Assembly (NCBI RefSeq): GCF_900113305.1
Contig: NZ_FOOW01000002.1
Coordinates: 124,001 to 188,000 of the forward strand
DNA length: 64,000 nucleotides
Reading direction: 5' to 3'
From: Prevotella sp. KH2C16
GTDB lineage: Bacteria > Bacteroidota > Bacteroidia > Bacteroidales > Bacteroidaceae
The position numbers and the translations under genes were made by a program. Below are positions 8,594 through 16,648 of this stretch, piece by piece; position 1 is the first letter of the stretch, and the number at the start of each line of letters is the position of its first letter. Below the pieces are notes generated by a model that was not told where the DNA came from, ran no database searches, and was given only the letters and a program-made list of their open reading frames with translations.

Positions 8594-9721
8594 ATGGATA
8601 TGATGGATTTTGACGATATAAGACCTTATTGGGACGAGGAGATTCCTGCGGCAATGCAGCGAATCGTAGCGAGCGATGCCTTCCCTTTGTTGGCTTCATG
8701 GATATTCCCCAATCGTGATTTAGACGATGTAAAGCAGATGGTCTTGTCGTTTAAGACTATCCGTGAGTTTCAGATGAAAGTGATGATTCCGGTTAACGAG
8801 CAGGTCATAAAGCGTTCAATAACTCGGCTTACTTATAGTGGGTTTGAGCAGTTGGATCCTCAAAAGCAGTATCTGTTTGTGAGCAATCATCGCGATATCA
8901 TGTTGGATGCCTCCATTTTGCAGTATCTGTTGGTGGAAAACGGGAGAGACACAACCGAGATAACATTTGGTGCCAACCTGATGACTCCAGGCTTGATCAC
9001 GGATATTGGTAGGTCGAACAAGATGTTCCGTGTAGAGCGGGGTGGGAAGATGAAGGATTTCTATATGTCTTCAAGGCATCTTAGCGACTATATCCGCTAT
9101 ACCCTTCTTGATAAGAAGCAGAGTGTATGGATAGCTCAAAGGAATGGCCGGACCAAAGATGGCAATGACAAGACGGATCAAGGTATTATCAAGATGTTCT
9201 GCATGAGTAGGCCGGAAGACAAAATCAGGGCACTCAGTGAGCTGCATATAGTTCCGGTGAGCGTGAGCTACGAGCGTGAGAGCTGTGATATATTGAAGGC
9301 TATTGAGCTGTATGAAAGCCGATATGCAAAATACATCAAGAAGCCGGGAGAAGACCTGAACAGCATCCTGACAGGTATCGTCCAGTATAAAGGCCATGTG
9401 AATTTCACCTTGTGCAAGGAGGTTACGGAAGAAGACTTGATGCAATTTGACAGTTGTACGAACAATGAGTATCATAAGCAGGTGGCACAATTACTCGATG
9501 AACGCATTAACTCCGCCTACAGGCTTTACCCCACTAACTACATCGCGCATGATCTCCGATATGGGCAGACCACATATAAGAACTTTTATACGGAGGAGGA
9601 AAAGCGGACTTTCATAAAGTATATGCAGCGGCTGAATGACTATGACATCAGTGAGCCGGATGTGCTCAAGGATGTCTTCCTGGGCATCTATGCAAACCCT
9701 GTGGCAAATATGAATAAATAA
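8594..9721 (+). CDS. 1-acyl-sn-glycerol-3-phosphate acyltransferase family protein
   Basis: About 375 residues with a PlsC/PlsB-type domain in the middle. FVSNHRDIMLD carries the catalytic His, but the Asp sits one residue further than the classical HX4D unless the Asp directly in HRD is used. NKMFRVERGG and WIAQRNGRTKDG correspond to later acyltransferase blocks, the latter replacing the usual E-G-T-R-S. The family esterifies glycerol phosphate or related lipids at the inner membrane. In-frame ATGs at 8594, 8600 and 8603 are all possible; 8594 is chosen because the -7 promoter element ends at 8590. It follows the lipid cluster but has its own promoter. Confidence 0.75.
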   Translation: MDMMDFDDIRPYWDEEIPAAMQRIVASDAFPLLASWIFPNRDLDDVKQMVLSFKTIREFQMKVMIPVNEQVIKRSITRLTYSGFEQLDPQKQYLFVSNHRDIMLDASILQYLLVENGRDTTEITFGANLMTPGLITDIGRSNKMFRVERGGKMKDFYMSSRHLSDYIRYTLLDKKQSVWIAQRNGRTKDGNDKTDQGIIKMFCMSRPEDKIRALSELHIVPVSVSYERESCDILKAIELYESRYAKYIKKPGEDLNSILTGIVQYKGHVNFTLCKEVTEEDLMQFDSCTNNEYHKQVAQLLDERINSAYRLYPTNYIAHDLRYGQTTYKNFYTEEEKRTFIKYMQRLNDYDISEPDVLKDVFLGIYANPVANMNK

Positions 9722-9836
9722 TGCCGTTGTTCATGGAGTTGCATACGCTGGGTTCTTGTGGTGCCGGCAAGCTTTTTGGGTTATGATATGGATGTCTTGT
9801 TAAGAGGCGGCAGATTTTAAAATTCGCAGGTAATCC

Positions 9837-9867
9837 TTTGTGGTTTCGGAAAATTTACTTATCTTTA
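9837..9867 (+). promoter_or_regulatory. Bacteroidetes-type promoter (TTTG-N19-TATCTTTA)
   Basis: TTTG at 9837-9840 and TATCTTTA at 9860-9867 are separated by exactly 19 bp, the Bacteroides consensus spacing. It predicts a short leader before the NfeD gene at 9900. Confidence 0.65.
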
Positions 9868-9899
9868 CAGACAAAAAGTAACGGATTAAATATACGAAT

Positions 9900-10349
9900 A
9901 TGATACAATACCTGTCGGAAAACCTATGGTTGTTATGGACTATTATTACCATGATATGCCTGATTCTGGAACTTAGTTCCGGTGATTTTTTCGTTACCTG
10001 TTTTGCAATTGGTGCCCTTTTTGCAGTAGTGTCGACCTTGTTGGGGATACCGTTCTGGGCTCAGGTCTTGGTCTTCGCCGTGTTCTCGGTGCTGTCTATC
10101 TTCTTTGTAAGACCCTCGCTGGTCAGACATCTGCATGGTAAGGCCAAGGAACGCCCGAGCAATGCCGATGCCCTGATAGGCAAGGTTGGGGTTGTCATAG
10201 AGAAAATAGAACTTGGCTCGAGCGGCTATATCCGTATAGACGGTGATGAGTGGAAGGCTGTTGCCCGTGGTGCGGATAGCATAGACAAGGGCGAGAAGGT
10301 GAGGGTTGTGTCCCGCGACAGCATTATTATGACCGTAGAAAAACTTTAA
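9900..10349 (+). CDS. nfeD: NfeD family membrane protein (short form)
   Basis: A 149-residue protein with three or four hydrophobic helices in the first 80 residues, followed by a soluble OB-fold-like domain (about 85-149) containing the NfeD pattern ALIGKVGVV...G.I..DG..W.A. Short NfeD proteins partner with SPFH (stomatin/prohibitin-like) proteins and are thought to organise membrane microdomains or protein quality control. The next gene, 13 nt downstream, encodes exactly such an SPFH partner, which supports the call strongly. Confidence 0.88.
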   Translation: MIQYLSENLWLLWTIITMICLILELSSGDFFVTCFAIGALFAVVSTLLGIPFWAQVLVFAVFSVLSIFFVRPSLVRHLHGKAKERPSNADALIGKVGVVIEKIELGSSGYIRIDGDEWKAVARGADSIDKGEKVRVVSRDSIIMTVEKL

Positions 10350-10362
10350 TCCATATAGAATC

Positions 10363-11313
10363 ATGATTACAACTTATGCTTTAGTGGCCATTGTAGTCTT
10401 GGCAATCATCTTTGTCAAGATGGCCGTAGTTATTATTCCACAGTCAGAGACCAAGATTATCGAGCGGCTGGGAAAGTATTATGCGACCCTGAAACCGGGC
10501 ATCAATATCATCATCCCGATTGTGGATAAGGCAAAGTCTATCGTTACCCTGAACCGTGGCCGCTATATTTACAGCAACTCCATAGACCTTCGAGAGCAGG
10601 TTTATGACTTTGATCGCCAGAATGTAATTACCAAGGATAATATCCAAATGCAGATTAATGCGCTGCTTTATTTCCAGATTGTAGACCCTTTCAAGGCCGT
10701 GTATGAGATCAATAACTTGCCGAATGCCATTGAGAAGCTAACCCAGACCACCCTTCGTAACATCATCGGCGAAATGGAGCTGGACCAGACACTGACCTCC
10801 AGAGATACCATTAACACGAAACTTCGCGGCGTTCTTGACGATGCCACCAACAAGTGGGGAATCAAGGTCAATCGTGTCGAGCTCCAGGATATTATCCCGC
10901 CCGAGAGTGTCCTTACCGCCATGGAGAAGCAGATGCAGGCAGAGCGAAACAAGCGTGCAACCATCTTGACCAGTGAAGGTGAGAAACAGGCACAGATTCT
11001 CCAGTCAGAGGGAGATAAGGCCGCCACAATCAATCGTGCGGAAGCCAACAAACAGCAGGCTATTCTGAAGGCTGAAGGTGAGGCCACGGCCCGTATCCGT
11101 AAGGCCGAGGCTGAGGCTGTTGCCATTCAGAAGATTACGGAAGCTGTCGGCGAGAGTACCAACCCAGCTAACTATTTGTTGGCACAGAAATATATCCAGA
11201 TGCTGGATCAGGTAGCCCAGGGCGATAAGACGAAGACCGTATTCCTGCCTTATGAGGCCAGCAACCTGATGGGTTCAATTGGCGGTATTAAGGAACTCTT
11301 CAAGGGAGAGTAG
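10363..11313 (+). CDS. qmcA: SPFH/band-7 domain protein (paraslipin, QmcA-like)
   Basis: A 316-residue protein. One N-terminal membrane helix (about 3-25) is followed by the SPFH domain (IIPQSETKIIERLGKY..LKPGINIIIP at about 25-52), then a long Ala/Glu/Lys coiled-coil rich in EGEKQAQILQ-type repeats (about 185-260) and a short tail. Members assemble into membrane-bound cages or rafts with NfeD proteins and can regulate FtsH-type proteolysis. Length and architecture match paraslipins. It is the second gene of the nfeD operon. Confidence 0.9.
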   Translation: MITTYALVAIVVLAIIFVKMAVVIIPQSETKIIERLGKYYATLKPGINIIIPIVDKAKSIVTLNRGRYIYSNSIDLREQVYDFDRQNVITKDNIQMQINALLYFQIVDPFKAVYEINNLPNAIEKLTQTTLRNIIGEMELDQTLTSRDTINTKLRGVLDDATNKWGIKVNRVELQDIIPPESVLTAMEKQMQAERNKRATILTSEGEKQAQILQSEGDKAATINRAEANKQQAILKAEGEATARIRKAEAEAVAIQKITEAVGESTNPANYLLAQKYIQMLDQVAQGDKTKTVFLPYEASNLMGSIGGIKELFKGE

Positions 11314-11324
11314 ATTATAGGGGA

Positions 11325-12431
11325 ATGAATATATGCATTGTAGCGGGAGCACGCCCTAATTTTATTAAGGTGGCTCCCATTGTCCGGGCTATTGACAAGG
11401 CTAAGGAGCAGGGAAGAGATATAGACTTCAAGCTGGTATATGCCGGTACATCCGATGATTCCACCCTTGAGTCTTCTTTGTTTGAAGATCTCCAGATTCG
11501 CAGGCCGGATGTCTTCTTGGAAGTTGGCTGCGAGAATCTGAATGAGCTCACGGGGCAGGTGATGTCGGCGTTTGAGCTCTATCTTCAGCAGAATCCTACT
11601 GATGTGGTGATCGTTGTGGATGATTTGGCATCCACGATGGCTGCGGCTATCGTTACCAAGAAGCAGGGAATCCTGCTTGCCCATTTGGTTGCGGGGACGA
11701 GAAGTTTCGATATCAGGATGCCGAAGGAAATTAACCGGCTGGTGATAGACGGACTTTCCGATCTGCTCTTCACGGCAGGGATGGGCAGCCAGAGCATCGC
11801 CACCCGTGAAGGGGCGGAGCTTTCCAAGATCTATCTTGTGGGTAATATCCTCATGGATACCCTTCGTTTCAACTATAATCGCTTGAAGAAACCCCTTGCT
11901 TTCGATGCCCTGCGTCTGAAGGAAAGGGGCTATTTGGTCTTTACTTTAAACCGAAAGGCGTTGATTAAAGATACAGACAACTTGCAGAGAATGCTGAGCA
12001 GTCTGATAGCCAATGCTCACGGCATGCCTATTGTCGCTCCGTTACGGGGCCGTGCGGAGGCTGCGATACGGGCACTTCATATTGAAGTGCCGAACTTCCA
12101 TCTGATTGCGCCCCTTGGTTATCTGGAGTTTGGCTATCTGACCGCCCATGCAAAGGGCATCATTACGGATTCCGGAAATGTGGCGGAAGAGGCAACCTTT
12201 AATTCCGTTCCCTGTATTACGCTGAACAGTTACACGGAGCATATAGAGACGGTGAAGGTCGGTTCGAATGTTCTTGTGGGCGAGGATGCCGACAAATTGG
12301 GAGCTGCCGTTGCCGACATGGTGGCTGATAATTGGAAGAAATGCGCCATTCCCGACCGTTGGGATGGGCGTTCCGCCGAGCGCATCGTTCAGATACTGTT
12401 GGAATTTAATCATTCTGCGGGACATTTATAG
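11325..12431 (+). CDS. WecB-like (UDP-GlcNAc 2-epimerase fold) protein lacking key catalytic residues
   Basis: A 368-residue protein with the GT-B-like fold of non-hydrolysing UDP-GlcNAc 2-epimerases: GARPNFIKVAPI at the N-terminus and TDSGNVAEEA...TEHIETVKVG at the C-terminus. Compared with E. coli WecB as I recall it, Asp95 is kept (D100), but Glu117 of HVEAGLR becomes Val122 (HLVAGTR), Glu131 of PEE becomes Lys134 (PKE) and His213 of GHRRES becomes Asn209 (TLNRKA). All three are reported as catalytically important. The protein probably binds a UDP-sugar but may not epimerise. It follows the SPFH gene by 11 nt and precedes an outer-membrane protein by 11 nt. Confidence 0.75.
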   Translation: MNICIVAGARPNFIKVAPIVRAIDKAKEQGRDIDFKLVYAGTSDDSTLESSLFEDLQIRRPDVFLEVGCENLNELTGQVMSAFELYLQQNPTDVVIVVDDLASTMAAAIVTKKQGILLAHLVAGTRSFDIRMPKEINRLVIDGLSDLLFTAGMGSQSIATREGAELSKIYLVGNILMDTLRFNYNRLKKPLAFDALRLKERGYLVFTLNRKALIKDTDNLQRMLSSLIANAHGMPIVAPLRGRAEAAIRALHIEVPNFHLIAPLGYLEFGYLTAHAKGIITDSGNVAEEATFNSVPCITLNSYTEHIETVKVGSNVLVGEDADKLGAAVADMVADNWKKCAIPDRWDGRSAERIVQILLEFNHSAGHL

Positions 12432-12442
12432 ATACTTACGGC

Positions 12443-13672
12443 ATGCGCATTACACTTCTGTTCCTTCTTTTCGTGGAATTACCAGTATCTGCGAAAGACA
12501 AGGATACGGTATCCTGGTGGGGTGGGAGCGTGAGCATTCAGCCCACCGTCGTGGTGGGATTAGACCATTATGTGCGCATGTGGCTTAAGCAGAAGCACTC
12601 TTTCTCGTTAGAAGGGCAGCTCCTGCATGTCGCACTTCCGGTGGACAGCGACGCCTATGCGGCTGATTACGGCTATCCGACATTAGGCCTGGGAATGAAG
12701 TATAGCATCAATCGAGTTACTATGCATCGTGAGAAAAACCAGGAATGGGGCATGCTGGAGCCAGTAGACAATGAGTCTCGTCTGGGCAATATCCTCAGTA
12801 TCTACGGCTCTTTTGCACGGCCGTTTTTCCGGACTCGTCGCTGGGAGGCCGACTATACACTCTCCCTCGGGCTGGCCTATGCACACCGTAAGTATGCCCT
12901 TGGCGATAATGCCGACGATGAATTCATCGGGTCGAGGTGGCTTATCTATTTCGGGGCAGGCCTCCATGCCACCTATCGAATGGCGCGGGATTGGGGACTG
13001 AAGGCGGGCGTGGAGTTCTTTCATCATAGCAACGGGGCGCTCAACCGGCCGAATAAGGGAGCCAATTATCTCGGCCCGTCGTTAGCCTTGGTGTATTATC
13101 CCTACTACGAGAGGTTGCTTGATAATAGAATAAAGTATAACCCGTACTTCCAGCGGTATTGGTATATGAACCTCACGCTGGGCATGGGAGCGAAGACCTT
13201 GGATGAGGACTGGCAGCGCACCCAGTTTCAGACTTCGCCGCAGGAGCCGGATTATCGCCGTTCCAGGTTCCATGTCTATACGGCCTATTCCGTGCGTGCC
13301 GACCTGATGTACAGGTATGCCCGCAGATGGGCAAGCGGCGTTGGGGCAGACTTGTTCTATGGAACCTATTCCAGTCATATCGCAGAAATGGATGCCGCCG
13401 CAGGCGTCAGCCACAGTCCCTGGTCGTTCGGCCTGTCGGCCAAGCATGCCGTTTTCTATCATAATCTCTCTTTGGATATGTCGTTGGGCTATTATCTGTA
13501 CCGTGAGATGGGAACGAGCGCAAAGGCTCTGGAGAAGCCTTATTACGAGCATATCGGACTTCATTACACTCTCCCGGCACTTCGCAATCTGACGGTGGGC
13601 GTCAATATAAAGGCCCATCTGACGAAAGCCGACTTCACGGAGTTAGTGATAAGTTATCCTGTGAAATTTTAA
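12443..13672 (+). CDS. Outer-membrane beta-barrel, PagL-like acyloxyacyl hydrolase family
   Basis: A 409-residue secreted protein with signal peptide MRITLLFLLFVELPVSA and many aromatic-ended amphipathic strands. Near residue 195, GVEFFHHSNGALNRPNKGANYLG resembles the PagL (lipid A 3-O-deacylase) active-site segment, whose His and Ser are present; the Glu expected about 12 residues after Ser is Asn here. PagL is about 185 residues, so this protein has roughly twice the usual length and its second half is another set of barrel-like strands. It may trim lipid A acyl chains, or use the barrel for something else. Probably co-transcribed with the WecB-like gene. Confidence 0.6.
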   Translation: MRITLLFLLFVELPVSAKDKDTVSWWGGSVSIQPTVVVGLDHYVRMWLKQKHSFSLEGQLLHVALPVDSDAYAADYGYPTLGLGMKYSINRVTMHREKNQEWGMLEPVDNESRLGNILSIYGSFARPFFRTRRWEADYTLSLGLAYAHRKYALGDNADDEFIGSRWLIYFGAGLHATYRMARDWGLKAGVEFFHHSNGALNRPNKGANYLGPSLALVYYPYYERLLDNRIKYNPYFQRYWYMNLTLGMGAKTLDEDWQRTQFQTSPQEPDYRRSRFHVYTAYSVRADLMYRYARRWASGVGADLFYGTYSSHIAEMDAAAGVSHSPWSFGLSAKHAVFYHNLSLDMSLGYYLYREMGTSAKALEKPYYEHIGLHYTLPALRNLTVGVNIKAHLTKADFTELVISYPVKF

Positions 13673-13687
13673 AATCAGTAGAAAACG

Positions 13688-14254
13688 ATGGAAACTACCC
13701 TGTATATAAAGAATATGGTGTGCGACCGATGCAAGATGGCGGTCGGCAAGATACTGCGCGACGCGGGTCTTACGCCGGTTGATATAGAGCTTGGAATGGT
13801 TCGCATCGAGGGAAAAATCGATGCACTCATGCACGATCGGCTGGCCTCCGACCTTGCTGCCATAGGTTTTGAGTTGCTCGATGACAGGCATCAGCAGATA
13901 ATAGAACAAATCAGGAGTGCCGTTATCCGACTTGTGCATTATCGCGACAATCAGTCTTCGGTAAATCTGAGCGACTATCTTTCGCGTGAACTCCATAGCG
14001 ACTATAGTGCCTTGAGCCGGCTTTTCAGCGAGTTTGCAGGCAAGACCATTGAACGTTATTATATCGAGCAGCGCATTGAAAGGGTGAAGGAACTCATCTT
14101 CTACGACGAGCTTTCACTCACTCAGATTGCCTACCGGATGAACTATTCGAGCGTGGCCTACCTGTCAAGTCAGTTCAAGAGCGTTACGGGAATGACTCCC
14201 TCTCAGTTCAAGGCATTGAAGAACAAGCCCCGGAAACCGCTGGACAAGGTTTAG
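13688..14254 (+). CDS. AraC-family regulator with N-terminal heavy-metal-associated-like domain
   Basis: A 188-residue protein. Residues 1-70 resemble an HMA metal-binding fold, with MVCDRCKMAV supplying a CxxC pair (C12, C15). Residues about 90-180 form an AraC-type double helix-turn-helix, including IERYYIEQRIERVKELI and LTQIAYRMNYSSVAYLSSQFKSVTGMTPSQFK. The likely role is sensing Cu(I) or another thiophilic metal and activating the copZ-copA genes about 100 nt downstream. The same HMA-HTH arrangement is known from Bacteroidetes copper loci. It starts 15 nt after the preceding stop. Confidence 0.85.
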   Translation: METTLYIKNMVCDRCKMAVGKILRDAGLTPVDIELGMVRIEGKIDALMHDRLASDLAAIGFELLDDRHQQIIEQIRSAVIRLVHYRDNQSSVNLSDYLSRELHSDYSALSRLFSEFAGKTIERYYIEQRIERVKELIFYDELSLTQIAYRMNYSSVAYLSSQFKSVTGMTPSQFKALKNKPRKPLDKV

Positions 14255-14326
14255 AAAGGCTGCCGCCCGCCAAAAAGTTATAATCTTTATCCCGAATTCC
14301 GTAACGCGTCTCTCCCGGTTTTCCAT

Positions 14327-14334
14327 TATCTTTG
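14327..14334 (+). promoter_or_regulatory. Probable -7 element of the copZ-copA promoter
   Basis: TATCTTTG is 24 bp before the copZ start. No TTTG box lies 19 bp upstream, which fits a promoter needing an activator, perhaps the adjacent HMA-AraC protein. Confidence 0.45.
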
Positions 14335-14357
14335 CATCAGGATTTTAAAACAGAAAG

Positions 14358-14573
14358 ATGATGGAAAAGAAGATTTTTACAGTAAACGGAATGAAGTGCG
14401 AGCATTGCAAGGCCAATGTAGAAAGCGCGATAAAGTCATTGAGTGGTGTGGCTTCGGCAGCGGCAAGCCTCGATGACAAGAGTGTAACCGTGGAATATGA
14501 CGCCTCGGCCGTGGGCCCGGAAGCCATCAAGGGTGCCGTGGATGCGAGTGGTCGTTACGAATTGGAGCTATAG
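14358..14573 (+). CDS. copZ: Copper chaperone, single HMA domain (CopZ-like)
   Basis: A 71-residue protein consisting only of an HMA ferredoxin-like fold: NGMKCEHCKANVESAI gives the metal-binding CxxC and YDASAVGPEAIKGAVDASG the second half. CopZ proteins carry Cu(I) to the CopA ATPase encoded 3 nt downstream. Tandem ATGs at 14358 and 14361 are equally plausible starts. Other thiophilic metals cannot be excluded by sequence alone. Confidence 0.88.
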   Translation: MMEKKIFTVNGMKCEHCKANVESAIKSLSGVASAAASLDDKSVTVEYDASAVGPEAIKGAVDASGRYELEL

Positions 14574-14576
14574 CAG

Positions 14577-16493
14577 ATGAAGAAGACGATTCCCGTTATC
14601 GGTATGGCCTGTGCTTCCTGTTCCGCTAATGTGGAACGGAAGCTCAATTCGCTGGAGGGCGTCAGGGAGGCTTCGGTTTCTCTTCCGGGCCGCTCGGCGT
14701 TGGTGGACTATGACCCGGCGGCGATTTCCCTCGAGACTATGAAGAAGGAAATCAACGGCATAGGATATGACCTCGTGATTGAGTCCGACCGTTCTGCGGT
14801 AGAGATAGAGCGCCGCGAGTATCAGCAGCTGAAGCGAAAGACGGTTTTCTCATGGGTGATTGCCCTCCTCGTGATGTGCATTTCGATGGGATGGATATGG
14901 TTGGGCAGCAGGGATATTGCCAACCAGACCTCTCTCATTCTATCACTTGCGAACCTCGTCTATTGCGGACGGGGCTTCTATCTCTCTGCCTGGCGACAGA
15001 TTCGCCACGGTTCGGCCAACATGGACACCTTGGTTGCACTGTCTACGGCGATAGCCTTTCTCTTCAGCGCTTTCAACACATTCCTCGGCGATGCGGTATG
15101 GGGTGCGCGTGGAATAGAGTGGCACACCTACTTCGATGCCAGCGTCATGATCATCACCTTTGTGCTGACGGGTCGTCTGATAGAGGAGAAAGCCAAGAAC
15201 GGGACGGCCTCTTCCATCCGCCAGCTGATGGGATTGGCGCCGAAAACAGCGCATATCGTGGACGGCGACAAGGTGGAGGAGGTGCCGATTTCAACGATAG
15301 AAGTCGGCGATGTGCTTGAAGTAAGTCCGGGCGAGAAGGTTCCCGTAGACGGCGAGGTGATATGGGCAACGAGCTTTATGACCGAGGATGCCGCCTATGT
15401 AGACGAGAGCATGATAACCGGCGAGCCTACTCCTGCCGAGAAGCGCAGGGGCTCGAAGGTCATGGCGGGCACCATCCCTTCGCAGGGTAGGTTTCGTTTC
15501 CGTGCCCGTCAGATAGGCGAGAATACCGCCCTGGCACACATCATCCAGATGGTGCAGCAGGCTCAGGGCTCCAAGGCTCCCGTCCAGCGTGCCGTTGACA
15601 GGGTAGCCCTGGTGTTCGTGCCGGTAGTGGCAGTCATTGCTTTGGTTACTTTCTTTTTGTGGTGGGGCATCGGCGGCAACGCCGAACTGCCGCACGCCAT
15701 TCTCTCGGCGGTCGCCGTGTTGGTCATTGCGTGTCCTTGTGCCATGGGGCTGGCCACGCCGACGGCCTTGATGGTGGGTATCGGGAAGGCTGCCGAGAAG
15801 CAGGTGCTCATCAAGGACGCGACGGCTTTGGAAAGTCTGCGTACCGTGGATGCCATGGTTATTGACAAGACCGGCACCCTTACGATACCGAACCAGAACA
15901 TCGACTTCACCAAGGCTGACGACCTGCCTCTTGAGGAGCGCGAGACGCTGAAGCCGCATGCCCGGGAAGCCATGACGGCCTTGCAGGAGGCCGGCATCGA
16001 GGTTTACATGATGAGCGGAGACAGGGAAGCGGCGGCAAAATATTGGGCGGACAAGGCCGGCATCAGCCATTATCAGAGCGAGGTGCTGCCGCAGGACAAG
16101 GAGAACCTTGTGCGCAAGCTCCAGGCCGAGGGCAGGAAGGTGGCCATGGTGGGCGATGGAATCAACGACACGCAGGCTCTCGCGCTGGCTGATGCCAGCA
16201 TTGCCATGGGGCGGGGGACGGATGTTGCCATGGATGTAGCGCAGGTTACCTTGATGGGCGACGACCTCCGCAATATTCCGGAGGCCGTGCGCCTTTCGAA
16301 GAAAACCGTCAGGATGATCTGGGAGAACCTTTTCTGGGCGTTCATCTACAACCTCGTGTGCATCCCGCTGGCGGCCGGCGTGCTTCGTCTTTTCGGCCTC
16401 GACTTTCAGATTACGCCCATGTGGGCGTCGGCGTTGATGGCCTTCTCGAGTGTAAGCGTGGTTCTGAACAGTCTCCGCCTGAAGTTCCTCTGA
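14577..16493 (+). CDS. copA: Copper-translocating P1B-type ATPase lacking the nucleotide-binding (N) domain
   Basis: A 638-residue Cu(I) export ATPase. Order: one HMA domain (GMACASCSANV), membrane helices, actuator domain with TGEP, CPC transport motif (IACPCAMGLATP), phosphorylation motif DKTGTLT (D430), MSGD (D482), GDGIND, then two C-terminal helices. Only about 50 residues separate D430 from MSGD, where P1B ATPases normally carry an N domain of well over 100 residues with the HP motif. No frameshift is seen. I recall similar compact forms in other Bacteroidales. The ion pathway and phosphorylation site are intact, so ATP binding must be arranged differently. Last gene of the copper operon. 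Confidence 0.88.
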   Translation: MKKTIPVIGMACASCSANVERKLNSLEGVREASVSLPGRSALVDYDPAAISLETMKKEINGIGYDLVIESDRSAVEIERREYQQLKRKTVFSWVIALLVMCISMGWIWLGSRDIANQTSLILSLANLVYCGRGFYLSAWRQIRHGSANMDTLVALSTAIAFLFSAFNTFLGDAVWGARGIEWHTYFDASVMIITFVLTGRLIEEKAKNGTASSIRQLMGLAPKTAHIVDGDKVEEVPISTIEVGDVLEVSPGEKVPVDGEVIWATSFMTEDAAYVDESMITGEPTPAEKRRGSKVMAGTIPSQGRFRFRARQIGENTALAHIIQMVQQAQGSKAPVQRAVDRVALVFVPVVAVIALVTFFLWWGIGGNAELPHAILSAVAVLVIACPCAMGLATPTALMVGIGKAAEKQVLIKDATALESLRTVDAMVIDKTGTLTIPNQNIDFTKADDLPLEERETLKPHAREAMTALQEAGIEVYMMSGDREAAAKYWADKAGISHYQSEVLPQDKENLVRKLQAEGRKVAMVGDGINDTQALALADASIAMGRGTDVAMDVAQVTLMGDDLRNIPEAVRLSKKTVRMIWENLFWAFIYNLVCIPLAAGVLRLFGLDFQITPMWASALMAFSSVSVVLNSLRLKFL

Positions 16494-16517
16494 ATCCCGG
16501 AGGCCGTCTCCAGTTTG

Positions 16518-16583
16518 ATAATTTCGGCGATTTTGTCCCATAAAATCGCCGAAATTGTCCGACAAAATCGCCGATTTTGTCAA
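16518..16583. repeat. Array A: three contiguous 22-bp dyad units
   Basis: Units start at 16518, 16540 and 16562. The third is a near-perfect palindrome, ACAAAATCGCCGATTTTGT. Units 1 and 2 also form an inverted pair, AATTTCGGCGATTTT (16520-16534) with AAAATCGCCGAAATT (16542-16556), a 15-bp perfect stem with a 7-nt loop. The array lies between the convergent ends of copA and the gene at 16649, where it could act as a two-way terminator. Array E near 60.5 kb shares the sequence family. Confidence 0.85.
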
Positions 16584-16648
16584 GAAGAAGGTGGCTATCG
16601 ATAAAAGGAAAGGCCGTTTCTGAAAAAATCAGAGGCGCCCTTTCCTTG

